Assembly: GCF_001439845.1 (NCBI RefSeq) | Contig: NZ_JYLO01000017.1 | Span: 1-64,000 of the forward strand | Source of the DNA: Pseudomonas lactis | GTDB lineage: Bacteria; Pseudomonadota; Gammaproteobacteria; Pseudomonadales; Pseudomonadaceae | Length of the DNA stretch: 64,000 bases | Direction of reading: 5' to 3' | Notes under the pieces: generated by a model | What the model was told of the DNA's origin: nothing | Seen by the model: the letters and a program-made list of their open reading frames with translations, nothing else | The model's database searches: none | Shown: one piece after another, positions 46,201 to 53,363 of the stretch | Position numbering within the stretch: position 1 is the stretch's first letter | Layout: every line of letters starts with the position of its first letter | Position numbers and translations under genes: made by a program

Positions 46201-46429
46201 TCTCGGCTGCCGCAAGCTGGTGCAGCAGGCGATTCAGTCGGCGACCGATTATGGCCACCTGAGTGATCTGCTTGACCAATTGCTGAAGGGTTGTGTTGCC
46301 GGCCTTGGTCAGGAATTGGCCCTAGCCGCCCAACAATGCCTGATGAAAGACTTCAGTTTGCAGCATGACAGCCACCTCGAGATCTATTCCATGTGGCGCA
46401 CCCGCCGTAAAACAGAGAGTGTCCTGTGA
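43229..46429 (+). CDS. HerA/FtsK-like ATPase with Ser/Thr/Gly-rich insert
   Basis: 1066 aa. The C-terminal half is a DUF87/HerA-type motor: Walker A GSTGAGKS (551-558), VLEEAHNIL as Walker B (near 779), and IAEMRTYGEGFIIADQSPHA with likely sensor and arginine-finger residues. The N-terminal 240 residues are of unknown fold. Between lies a repetitive Ser/Thr/Gly tract (about 245-360, e.g. TETKGTSETIGTSTTETTGT). HerA motors pump or scan DNA, often with a nuclease partner; the next gene encodes one and overlaps it by 4 bp. Start ATG at 43229 is 4 bp after the tail-anchored gene. Confidence 0.85.
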   Translation: MNTTTLSPLAIREIQQSAALTLEAGRALINRSYLSELDRYPVHSSTEAGVLFNRASDMRIFRVERIVQDNKQSVLESTTAAYTALGAAGYSVFLFLRSDGRETDLYIGTRGESGKMLGQNSGELLRETFKGHFSGSALHALNVQDANSLLDTLQAEKDNPAASITAVTGVPALSTENREHFMQGLERFIDAAEQRVYQAVILAEPVSSQNLDLIRAGYEQVATQLSPLLKQQLSFGEQESDSVGLSISQGLSDSLGHSLGLTETKGTSETIGTSTTETTGTSESFSAQTTLGKLASFGGKMVGSLFNEQRTTGTTQSTAQGRSETHGTSWSESASRTTSTTQTNSTTDSRSLNKTTGANRQISIEMTDKTIEQLLSKIDHHLLRIDEAKTYGGWNSAAYFIGDSKASSESLASIFLGLVRGSKSSHEDFALTTWTSNHKSAVLSWLSTFSHPQLKPGFSTRVPISYVTPATLISSKEMAIQMSLPRRSTSTVSVVETQAFGRKVQRLDGNATLSCKDRTLTLGNIRHLWENLPQTIELSLDQLSSHVFVSGSTGAGKSNTLYEMLNQVSAAGVPFLVIEPAKGEYKHVFGQRSDVSVFGTHPAHSDLLRINPFRFPSAIHVLEHVDRLVEIFNVCWPMYAAMPAVLKEAILQAYQACGWDLELSSNRYSDSLFPTFTDLLSTLETVIEASAYSQELKGNYIGSLSTRIKSLTNGLNGQIFAANEIDSSVLFDSNVIIDLSRIGSSETKALIMGILIMRLSEHRMAFGGMNQPLRHVTVLEEAHNILKRSPSEGGGEGSSMVGKSVEMLTNAIAEMRTYGEGFIIADQSPHAVDIAAIRNTNTKIIMRLPDEMDRRLIGKSVALRDDQLEEIAKLPKGVAIVYQNDWLEPVLCQVRKFAGRETTYIYRPAANANINSSHFNQQLLSLLLAQRINTPVEVEVALLENGLCNLPLLARCKIALLQALDEYKEDQQLTLWKPEAFAYTSQLVVDFLGCRKLVQQAIQSATDYGHLSDLLDQLLKGCVAGLGQELALAAQQCLMKDFSLQHDSHLEIYSMWRTRRKTESVL

Positions 46430-47013
46430 AATTTGAAAACTTCTCCGCCGAAAAAATCGAGGTTCCATCGAAGCTGGCGTTGATTGCCCGGGAAATGCCC
46501 GACAAATGTCTGAACGTCGCTGAACTCGACAAGCCAATGGCGCTCACCCAGGAAAATCGCCTGGAGTTGCCCGAGGTCTCTGCCGAAACACGCGAACGCC
46601 TAGAGCACCTGGGTTTTCCAGAAGAGGTGCTCGATGTAATCGGCAGTGAGGCCGAAGCTCGTATCTACGAGGATGCCAACCTGGAACCGGCGCAGGTCAA
46701 TGGCAAGGATGCGCTGATTCGCACGGATATCGATTACGACCAGAAAGACCTGTTCGGCAACACCAACCTGGAACGGATGCAGATGGGCAAGGCGCCGCTG
46801 GATGCGAACGGCAAACCGATCGAACTCCACCATATTGGTCAGAAGCAGGATTCTCCGCTCGCCGAACTGACCAGCAGCGAACATCGTGGCAATGGCAATG
46901 ACAATGTGCTGCACAACAAGCAGAAAGAGTCGGAAATCAATCGAGAAGATTTCGACAAAGAACGAAAAGACTACTGGAAGGCGCGAGCTGAACAGATCGA
47001 AAACCAGCAGTGA
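46426..47013 (+). CDS. LHH-type HNH nuclease (toxin-like)
   Basis: 195 aa starting at GTG inside the HerA stop (GTGA). The C-terminal LHH/HNH domain (about 95-165) is diagnostic: ALIRTDIDYDQKDLFGNTNL, ERMQMGKAPLDANGKPIELH, HIGQKQDSPLAELTSSEHRG and NVLH, with His135-His136 and further His153/His163. This domain is usually the toxic C-terminus of Rhs/CDI proteins; here it has a short N-terminal region and no delivery domain. Translational coupling suggests it is the nuclease effector of the HerA motor or a toxin guarded by the next gene. Confidence 0.85.
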   Translation: MKFENFSAEKIEVPSKLALIAREMPDKCLNVAELDKPMALTQENRLELPEVSAETRERLEHLGFPEEVLDVIGSEAEARIYEDANLEPAQVNGKDALIRTDIDYDQKDLFGNTNLERMQMGKAPLDANGKPIELHHIGQKQDSPLAELTSSEHRGNGNDNVLHNKQKESEINREDFDKERKDYWKARAEQIENQQ

Positions 47014-47028
47014 GTACGAGCCCCTCTT

Positions 47029-47436
47029 ATGAAAAAACTAAAAGATTTGGTTGACCGTTATCAGGCTAATACCCGCCCTGCGGACTCGGCCAGCATCACT
47101 GCGCTCCAGGAACAGCTTGGTTTTGCTCTTTCTGCCGAGTACACGTCGTTCCTGTCAACATTCGGGGTGATTGTCTTTGAGGCCTATGAAACCTATGGTC
47201 TTGGTGTTCCGAATGACTATTACCTGCATGTCCTGAACAGTTTTACAGATCTTTCGCGCGATCCAAGCTACCCGAAAAATGCTGTACCGCTGATCGAAAC
47301 CGGGGACGGCCAGTACTATCTATACGACAACAAGGCCCAAAAGGTTCTGCTATGGTCTACTCCCAATGGCGGTGTGATCCGGGTATTGGACGTTGACCTT
47401 GATCAATTTTTGATCAGTCATATCTTTGCTGAATAG
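47029..47436 (+). CDS. SMI1/KNR4 (SUKH) family immunity-like protein
   Basis: 135 aa: ADSASITALQEQLGFALSAE, YTSFLSTFGVIVFEAYETYG, VPLIETGDGQYYLYDNKAQK and VLDVDLDQFLISHI follow the SUKH pattern. SUKH proteins are the commonest immunity partners of nuclease toxins including LHH. It starts 15 bp after the nuclease and should bind and neutralise it. It ends the operon. Confidence 0.82.
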   Translation: MKKLKDLVDRYQANTRPADSASITALQEQLGFALSAEYTSFLSTFGVIVFEAYETYGLGVPNDYYLHVLNSFTDLSRDPSYPKNAVPLIETGDGQYYLYDNKAQKVLLWSTPNGGVIRVLDVDLDQFLISHIFAE

Positions 47437-47479
47437 CAACGTGTGCGGTATTGGTGTTCAAGTGATACTCAAGACCGCA

Positions 47480-47752
47480 CTACCTAGGCGAACAGGAAAA
47501 ACCTACCGCGGAGGCTGTCAGCTTCGTTTGAAGAACTAACTGAGTGCAGTCGCTACTGCACTCAGCTCCTGCAACCGCCGGGCAATCAACATCCAGAAAA
47601 ACCGTAATTGTTTCACCTTCATCCGGGATCCGGAATAGAACGCCGATATCTTCAATTACATACGGACCGTCTCTATATCCGCGTATGCCACCAATATCAA
47701 CGCACACAGCTTCCAAGAACCCTACGCCAACTTGAACAATGGCCCCTCCCAA
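47480..47752 (-). CDS. Hypothetical protein or gene fragment
   Basis: 90 codons from a TTG start with a weak ribosome site. The protein begins GAIVQVGVGFLEAVCVDIGG and has IGVLFRIPDEGETITVFLDV, which reads like a real beta-rich protein, perhaps an immunity protein or its remains. No family recognised. It lies opposite the SUKH gene. Confidence 0.35.
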   Translation of the reverse strand: MGGAIVQVGVGFLEAVCVDIGGIRGYRDGPYVIEDIGVLFRIPDEGETITVFLDVDCPAVAGAECSSDCTQLVLQTKLTASAVGFSCSPR

Positions 47753-47840
47753 AGCTCGTTACATTTACCCGTTCCCGGCAGAAGGCGACAGACGCGTCCA
47801 GCGACAGACAAGTCTGGGCAATAAACAGCCCAGCCCAATG

Positions 47841-47865
47841 GCATGTAGACATGATGTCTACATGC
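47841..47865. promoter_or_regulatory. Perfect 25-bp palindrome, operator-like
   Basis: GCATGTAGACAT, one G, then ATGTCTACATGC: a flawless 12-bp dyad in the 131 bp between two minus-strand genes. It has no T-run. It contains TAGAC-N5-GTCTA like the TetR sites far to the left, but the flanks differ. Most likely a repressor site for a nearby promoter. Confidence 0.6.
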
Positions 47866-47883
47866 CCAGCGCTTGTAATGCCT

Positions 47884-48078
47884 TTACCGGCTCGACAAAA
47901 ATTCGACCAGTGTTCTCTCCAACAACCCTGGAGGTCGGGTAGTCAGCGAGGTGCTCTGGCACTGGGGACATCGATCAAACCGATATCCTGGCCGCAGCAC
48001 GTCACTTTGCGGTGCCACTGTTTTCCTCCACCCGCAACTAATGCAGACATAGGTAAGAAGTCTAGGCCTCATGGGCAT
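47884..48078 (-). CDS. Small zinc-ribbon protein
   Basis: 64 aa from the ATG at 48078, preceded by GGAGAACTACC; a longer frame to 48105 has no ribosome site. Two zinc knuckles, CISC and CPQC, are separated by about 24 residues (YVCISCGWRKTV ... DRCPQCQS). Similar tiny proteins occur beside ADP-ribosylglycohydrolase genes in pseudomonads, from memory. Role unknown. It is the third gene of the minus-strand operon that starts at 49443. Confidence 0.72.
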   Translation of the reverse strand: MPMRPRLLTYVCISCGWRKTVAPQSDVLRPGYRFDRCPQCQSTSLTTRPPGLLERTLVEFLSSR

Positions 48079-48122
48079 GGTAGTTCTCCAAATGCTGATA
48101 CGCACTCAATGACTTAACTCAC

Positions 48123-49175
48123 TCAGTCCCCGGGATAGGCCCGCTCGATCTGTTCATCGAGCTCCCCGCCATGTCCACAATAATCACTAGGTACACGTTC
48201 AATATCCTCGGCAATCTGCTCGATCACTTCGCGCAGCTCCAATTGCCCGTACCATCGAGCAGGAATCGCCGCAGCACCATACTGAACTCCCAACAGGTGC
48301 CCGGCGATCAACCCGGTGCCGTCACTGTCGCCACCGTGATTCACCGCAGTGATCACGCCCTCCTCGAACGAGCGCGCGGCCAGGGCGCACCACAACCCAA
48401 TAGCCAACGCCTCTTCGGCGACCCAACCGCCGCCGAATTCGCCTATGCGTTGCGGGGTGGGTTGGTAGCCCTCGTAAAAGAAGAACAGCACGCGCTCGAT
48501 TAGACTACGTGTTTCTTCCATACCGGGCATTTGTCCGTAATTGGCCAAGCTTTGAGTAACTGCGTGCTCCAGACTGTCTTGCCGATCGACAATGCGCTGG
48601 AGAATATCGGCGAACAGTCCGGCCGCCAGGTAGCCCGTGGGGTGCCCGTGGGTCAGGCGTCCTGACTGAGCAGCGTAGTCAAAGGCGTTGGCAAAGAACG
48701 CACAGGGCGCGACACGCATCACGGCGCCACAGTCTTTACTGTTGTTCTCGGCAACAGCACCTAGCCGTAGACTGGCCTTGAGTGCACTGATGCAGGTAGT
48801 GCCAGGAGCGCGACGAGACCAGAGCGCCAGTTGCTCGACCAACCACCCATCCCGGCTGATAGGCATCGCCGTAGGGTAATCCTGGGTCATCAGCCAGCGC
48901 AGCAACGCATGATGGATAATGCTCGGAACGTGGCAAATCCCCCGCGAACTGCCGCGAACATAAGCCCGCAGCAAGCCTTCTGCGGTGAAAAGCATCATCT
49001 GCGTGTCGTCGGTGATGGCGCCGGTGATACCGAAAGCAGGGGCAAAATCAACGATACCTTGTGGACCGAATTTAGCTTCGATTGCAGGCCATTCGAGGAA
49101 CTCCACCGGGGCGCCCAACGCATCGCCGACGGCACCGCCCAACAGACAGCCTTTGATCCGTTCAAGTCTGTTCAT
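48123..49175 (-). CDS. ADP-ribosylglycohydrolase (DraG-like)
   Basis: 350 aa. Start MNRLERIKGCLLGGAVGDAL is the family signature; the ADP-ribose/Mg motifs are GAITDDTQMMLFTAEGLL and NHGGDSDGTGLIAGHLLG. The enzyme removes ADP-ribose from proteins or other acceptors, reversing ADP-ribosylation by toxins or host enzymes. AAAGGAC precedes the ATG. In this setting it could protect against ADP-ribosylating effectors or regulate the neighbouring systems. Operon order: membrane/coiled-coil protein, this enzyme, zinc-ribbon protein. Confidence 0.9.
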   Translation of the reverse strand: MNRLERIKGCLLGGAVGDALGAPVEFLEWPAIEAKFGPQGIVDFAPAFGITGAITDDTQMMLFTAEGLLRAYVRGSSRGICHVPSIIHHALLRWLMTQDYPTAMPISRDGWLVEQLALWSRRAPGTTCISALKASLRLGAVAENNSKDCGAVMRVAPCAFFANAFDYAAQSGRLTHGHPTGYLAAGLFADILQRIVDRQDSLEHAVTQSLANYGQMPGMEETRSLIERVLFFFYEGYQPTPQRIGEFGGGWVAEEALAIGLWCALAARSFEEGVITAVNHGGDSDGTGLIAGHLLGVQYGAAAIPARWYGQLELREVIEQIAEDIERVPSDYCGHGGELDEQIERAYPGD

Positions 49176-49185
49176 GTCCTTTCCC

Positions 49186-49443
49186 TTATCCCTCTGCCGG
49201 GATCAATTCCTGCAAAATCACCAGCTTTCTTTGCAACTGCTCTATGTGCTCTTTCTCAGCTCGCAGCGCCGAACGCAGTTCCCGATTTTCCATTTCCCAA
49301 ATCCGCGCCCAGCGCACGTCCTTTTGGAAGCCAAGAGCCATTTGCCAGAGTTCACGCAACCTCAGGCACTGCAGCAGAAGCACCAGCAGGATTGCCCCCA
49401 TCATCACCAATGCAGCCGTCGAAACTGCTTCCGACATACTCAT
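49186..49443 (-). CDS. Small membrane-anchored coiled-coil protein
   Basis: 85 aa from MSMSEAVSTAALVMMGAILL, with GGAAGTGGGC before the ATG. One membrane helix (about 8-26) is followed by a charged coiled coil (ENRELRSALRAEKEHIEQLQ) to the end. It starts the operon with the ADP-ribosylglycohydrolase and ends 10 bp before it. Function unknown; it might scaffold a partner at the membrane. Confidence 0.65.
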   Translation of the reverse strand: MSMSEAVSTAALVMMGAILLVLLLQCLRLRELWQMALGFQKDVRWARIWEMENRELRSALRAEKEHIEQLQRKLVILQELIPAEG

Positions 49444-49511
49444 GCCCACTTCCTTCCGTGAGTTCGATTCATCTCGAAGACAAACACAAGATATGTAGTG
49501 ATTAGTGACAG

Positions 49512-49526
49512 GTCTAGAATGTAGAC
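49512..49526. promoter_or_regulatory. Operator-like dyad before the WYL gene
   Basis: GTCTAGAATGTAGAC, arms GTCTA/TAGAC, lies between the divergent ADP-ribosylglycohydrolase operon and the WYL regulator, about 37 bp upstream of the latter. BrxR/CapW-type WYL repressors bind such inverted repeats. Regulation of both directions is inferred. Confidence 0.5.
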
Positions 49527-49562
49527 TTATACAGGTAAAGTATTCGCGCACATGGAGAGGTT

Positions 49563-50438
49563 ATGAAACGCAAGCAGTCCATCGAACAAGTCCGCTGGGA
49601 CCTGGCACTTCGCTATCGTTTGATAGAAACCGTTGCCTGGTGGGAAGGCCGCCTGACCACGGGGCACTTGATGCAGAGCTTCGGCATCAGCCGACAGCAG
49701 GCATCCAAAGACATCAACACCTACATCAACGAGCATGCGTCTAAAAACCTTACATATGACAAAAAAATAAAGGGCTATGTGCCCAGCAAGGCATTCAAGC
49801 CGCTGTTCATTGACGACAGTGCCAGCGCCTATTTGCACCTGCTGTATCAAAACAATGCGCGCGCGCCGCACATTGAGGGCCTGGCCCTCGCATATGCCCA
49901 CACCAAGGTGCTGGAAGTGCCGGATCGCTCGATCAAGGCGGAGATCCTTCGGCCGTTGCTCAAGGCTTGCCGCGACCACCTGCGCCTGGATATTGACTAC
50001 GTTTCGCTGAATAGCCCAGACCCCGAGGGCCGCACGATCGCGCCGCATACCCTGGTGTACACCGGCATGCGCTGGCACGTTCGCGCCTACTGTGAGAAAA
50101 ATCGTGAATACCGCGATTTTGTTCTGAGTCGACTACGTGGTGTGCCCGACGTGCGGGATGATGAAACCGAAAATGGCATCGATGGAGATGATGTCTGGAA
50201 CACCGAGGTGGCGGTGATCATCAAGCCCGACGAGCGCCTGACGCTGGCGCAGAAGGCGATCATCCAGACTGATTTCGGTATGGTGGATGGGCAGCTAGAG
50301 ATTCCCAGTCGCCAAGCGTTAGTCAAGTATGTGTTGCAGCGGTATCAGATCGATCCCAAGAATCTAGACCCAAAACCAGAGGCACAACAGATAGTGGCGG
50401 GGAACCTGAAGGAGTTGAAACCCTGGTTGTATGACTGA
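49563..50438 (+). CDS. WYL-domain transcriptional regulator (1), BrxR/CapW-like
   Basis: 291 aa. An N-terminal winged helix (about 25-65: LMQSFGISRQQASKDINTYI) precedes a WYL domain (about 125-205) with RTIAPHTLVYTGMRWHVRAY and REYRDFVLSRLRGV, and a C-terminal WCX-like region. Such proteins repress defence operons and may sense nucleic-acid ligands. GGAGAGGTT precedes the ATG. It is divergent from the ADP-ribosylglycohydrolase operon and probably controls it and itself. Confidence 0.87.
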   Translation: MKRKQSIEQVRWDLALRYRLIETVAWWEGRLTTGHLMQSFGISRQQASKDINTYINEHASKNLTYDKKIKGYVPSKAFKPLFIDDSASAYLHLLYQNNARAPHIEGLALAYAHTKVLEVPDRSIKAEILRPLLKACRDHLRLDIDYVSLNSPDPEGRTIAPHTLVYTGMRWHVRAYCEKNREYRDFVLSRLRGVPDVRDDETENGIDGDDVWNTEVAVIIKPDERLTLAQKAIIQTDFGMVDGQLEIPSRQALVKYVLQRYQIDPKNLDPKPEAQQIVAGNLKELKPWLYD

Positions 50439-50521
50439 GGGAGTCAGGCACACATCTCCATTCCAGGCAGCGCGTTCCCTGAACTTACGCATTGCAGCGT
50501 AACACTCAGGGGCCGAGCGCG

Positions 50522-51199
50522 TCAGAAGTCGTCGTAAATCGAGTGGGCCTGGGCGAGGTCGTTCTTGATTAGCTGGAAAAACCCACGCTCCACATCCGCC
50601 ACCCGGTATCTCCCATCGTAGTAAGTCGAACTGATGCAACGACACTCAGAGCGCCAAAGATCGTACACCTGCTCGTTGGCTTGGGTAATTGGAATGCTTG
50701 TCGGATATAGGGTCAGTCGATCTAAAGCCCGGCTGATTGGCCGGGCTTGTTTCTTCAACTTACAGATCTGCAAATCCAGCACGCAATACTCCTGGGGGTT
50801 CAGGAACATCAGAATCTTGGACACGAAAGAGATATTTGAGTAGCTGGGAAACCCGAGTCGCTTGAGCGCAGCCAACGAGGGGGTACCTGTGCTAACCAGG
50901 CCATTGAACGAGGCGTAAGGAGCAAACGAGCCAATCAGTGAGTTAAATTTTGCGAATCGGCTATCTCTGTAGCCGGCCGTCGCGTTTCCCCAATAAATGA
51001 TGTTGCCCAGGCCTTGCTCGATATCGGTAGGCACCGTCGACCGCAGTTGAGTCTGAATGATCGACTCCAGTTGCTGAATACTGCTCGCGACCTGAGGGTT
51101 CTGCTGTTTCGGCAATGCGTGATCGTAGTAGTCCAAAGGGAAGCTATAGGTATGGATGGAGTGCTGCAGGGCCTCTATCTGGGTCCGGTTTAACGGCAT
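50522..51199 (-). CDS. Unknown protein, possible DNA-glycosylase-like fold
   Basis: 225 aa of no recognised family. The segment FPSYSNISFVSKILMFLNPQ, then EYCVLDLQICKL, has a Lys...Asp spacing (14) and hydrophobic pattern reminiscent of helix-hairpin-helix glycosylases (catalytic Lys/Asp of OGG). The same kind of segment occurs in the unrelated-length protein at 51768. It converges with the WYL gene and starts near CCTATGCCGTTA with TTAAAGGAACAACCTATG as ribosome site. Catalytic activity is speculative. Confidence 0.55.
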   Translation of the reverse strand: MPLNRTQIEALQHSIHTYSFPLDYYDHALPKQQNPQVASSIQQLESIIQTQLRSTVPTDIEQGLGNIIYWGNATAGYRDSRFAKFNSLIGSFAPYASFNGLVSTGTPSLAALKRLGFPSYSNISFVSKILMFLNPQEYCVLDLQICKLKKQARPISRALDRLTLYPTSIPITQANEQVYDLWRSECRCISSTYYDGRYRVADVERGFFQLIKNDLAQAHSIYDDF

Positions 51200-51354
51200 A
51201 GGTTGTTCCTTTAAGGGTCAACAGAGGGCAGCGCCAGTTGCGCCAACGGTGTTACCGATGAGAGACGTATCGACACGAAGTCATGTTTCTTGAGTTTGCT
51301 GCATTGGATGAATGAGGATGCTTACTTGAACTCGCTTTAGGTTCCGGCTGTCGC

Positions 51355-51660
51355 AGCCGGTCCACGCTCGGGAATCACATCAAGCCTTTCCGTCACACTC
51401 ATCTACGAAAGAATGCCGTCAAACTTCCTCGCTTTCAGCCCCGGGATGACGCTGCCCCTAGGACTTTCCATCCATACGCATTTGACCTTGAGCTGGACAC
51501 AGATGGCGCTGCCGATATCGATGTCGAGCCCCACTAGATTACCGTCGAGAGCCTTCGACTCGAACGGCGAACTGGGATTGACACCGAAGCGAATGACAGT
51601 CCATTCCTTTGCATAGATTGGGGCCAAACTCAGGCAGCTCAGCGAATAACCGGAGCAATC
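51355..51660 (-). pseudogene. Amino-acid ABC transporter substrate-binding protein, remnant
   Basis: Reads signal-like SLSCLSLAPIYAKEW, then GVNPSSPFESKALDGNLVGL, DIDIGSAICVQLKVKC and IPGLKARKFDGILS before an in-frame TAG at 51403-51405, beyond which MSVTERLD continues the family pattern for a few residues. This is the N-terminal third of an ArgT/HisJ-type lysine-arginine-ornithine-binding protein. The remainder is missing. Confidence 0.8.
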
Positions 51661-51767
51661 GAAAGGTCAGCGCCTTTTCACTCATAGGAAAATTGTCACG
51701 ACAGGAATTGTCGCAAGCTTAGCGATAATGGAACCTCACCGCAAAAAACCGATCACAGGGGCCTCTC

Positions 51768-53108
51768 ATGACGCGCAATGACTACCTTATTAATCCGACC
51801 GTAAAAGATTTCATCGAGTGGCTCAGCGGCAACCTGGACAACGCCACGATTCGTCATCAGTACCTGAATCGACAGAGTAAAACCTTGTGGTATTGCGACA
51901 GCCTTGCCGACGCTTACTCGGCATACCAATGGCAACATCCTGCAATCAAGCGCCTGCAGGTTCCGGCAGGTAAAACCGCAGTGAGCAACGATGTAGCTCT
52001 CAGCGCCCTAAAGGCCGACCTACAGAAGGCGTTGGCACTCGCCCCAGCGGTCAACGATGGAGCGTGCTGCCAAGCTGCTATCGACGTGATGATATGGGGC
52101 GGTGTACAGAGCAATAACGTTACCTGGCTCAATATGAACTTGCGCGGCCTGGCAGCTACCCTATCAGCCACCCGTGACGCCATCGACGCTGGCGTAACCG
52201 ACGTCCCCATCCTTCAGGCCAAAGACCTCCGATTCAACGCTGGCATGACCAAGGTCTACTCGCTGGTCTGCAAGGACTTTATCATTTATGACAGCCGTGT
52301 CGCAGCAGCGCTTGGCTGGGGCGTAGTGATGTACTGCAAAGCTCGACAACTGAAGACTGTGCCGGAAACCTTGACTTTCCCATGGGCACCAGCGAAGGAA
52401 ACCGGTAAGCATTTCGTGAAATCCCGAAACCCATCCGAAGGAACGCTTCGTTTCCCCCGCCTGAAAGCTGGTTCCCACCATGCGGAATGGAACATGAAAG
52501 CAAGCTGGATTCTCAGCAGTGTAGTTGCCCATCCAAACGCTGCTGCGAGCGCATTCCTAGCCAATGACGGAACCAACGTTGATCCACTCCGCCGCCTGGA
52601 GGCCGCTTTATTTATGATCGGGTATGATCTTTGGAATTACCCAGAGGAAGACCAAGGATCAACTCAACAGTTCGAGCAGGATCTCTCATGGATCGATTGC
52701 TGCACACCAACTCGCTGCAAGCCCTTCCGCTACAAGCTCACCGATGAAGGTTTCAGCGTTGAAGGAGGTCCGTACTTCCCTATCGGGGTCGTAAACAAAA
52801 CCTTGGGCAACCTCCAGAAAACGTTCGGCATCCAGCCTTTCCCGTTAGCCAACAAGGCCGATAACGTACGCAACGGTGATAGCGCCGAAGGGATCGGAAC
52901 CGCATACCACCATGCTACAAACGGACGTGGCAACATCCCCGACACCAGCAAGCTGGCGGCGATTCTCGAAAATCTTGGGGTATTCACTGTAAATCACAGC
53001 ACCAAACTATGGGCGCTGAACGCTGACCTGTTAGCTACGAACGTCGACGGGCAGCCCGACATCGCGCCGGTCATTCTGCGTACGATGGATGAGGATACGA
53101 TTAGCTGA
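51768..53108 (+). CDS. Unknown protein, possible DNA-glycosylase-like core
   Basis: 446 aa, family not recognised. The central segment DLRFNAGMTKVYSLVCKDFI, then IYDSRVAAALGW, places a Lys and Asp 13 apart in a pattern like that of helix-hairpin-helix proteins and like the protein at 50522. Other features are HHAEWNMKASWILSSVV and a Cys pair in WIDCCTPTRCKPF. GGGGCCTCTC precedes the ATG. Genes of this type sit alone in defence-like islands; a nucleic-acid role is inferred. Confidence 0.55.
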   Translation: MTRNDYLINPTVKDFIEWLSGNLDNATIRHQYLNRQSKTLWYCDSLADAYSAYQWQHPAIKRLQVPAGKTAVSNDVALSALKADLQKALALAPAVNDGACCQAAIDVMIWGGVQSNNVTWLNMNLRGLAATLSATRDAIDAGVTDVPILQAKDLRFNAGMTKVYSLVCKDFIIYDSRVAAALGWGVVMYCKARQLKTVPETLTFPWAPAKETGKHFVKSRNPSEGTLRFPRLKAGSHHAEWNMKASWILSSVVAHPNAAASAFLANDGTNVDPLRRLEAALFMIGYDLWNYPEEDQGSTQQFEQDLSWIDCCTPTRCKPFRYKLTDEGFSVEGGPYFPIGVVNKTLGNLQKTFGIQPFPLANKADNVRNGDSAEGIGTAYHHATNGRGNIPDTSKLAAILENLGVFTVNHSTKLWALNADLLATNVDGQPDIAPVILRTMDEDTIS

Positions 53109-53220
53109 CATTAGTCCATGGGCCAAACGAACATCTTCTCGGTGATAATTGTCGGCGGGCATCTGAGCCGACAGTCTAAAGGGAGATCGGCCTCGCGTTT
53201 TGACCGGCCGCTTTGGGTCC
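53109..53220. other. Short non-coding gap
   Basis: Nothing recognised. The G/C-rich run ending in CGCTTTGGGTCC abuts the MITE-like element. Confidence 0.3.
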
Positions 53221-53363
53221 AGGCTGTGTGAAAACCTCAAAGTTGGGTTGGTTTAAGGGGTACTTTGCTCCTCCACTTCCAACTAGTAGATCGTCGCATA
53301 TGCCCGATTACAGGAGGTCGATTTTTGAGTGAGTCGACCTTCGCTGGGGTTTTCGCACAGCCT
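53221..53363. mobile_element. 143-bp MITE-like element
   Basis: AGGCTGTGTGAAAACC at 53221-53236 and GGTTTTCGCACAGCCT at 53348-53363 are inverted repeats with one mismatch in 16. The interior has no coding capacity. The termini resemble those of several transposons (GGCTGTGTGAAAAC type), so it is probably a non-autonomous derivative. No clear target duplication was found. Confidence 0.65.

Noticed and set aside
47841..47865. Palindrome considered as a sixth NemR operator
   Set aside because: It contains TAGAC-N5-GTCTA but lacks the GACTGGTC core and has long extra arms; it is far from the electrophile genes.
53031..53240. Minus-strand frame between the 446-aa gene and the MITE
   Set aside because: Overlaps both the real gene end and the MITE terminus; no domain likeness.
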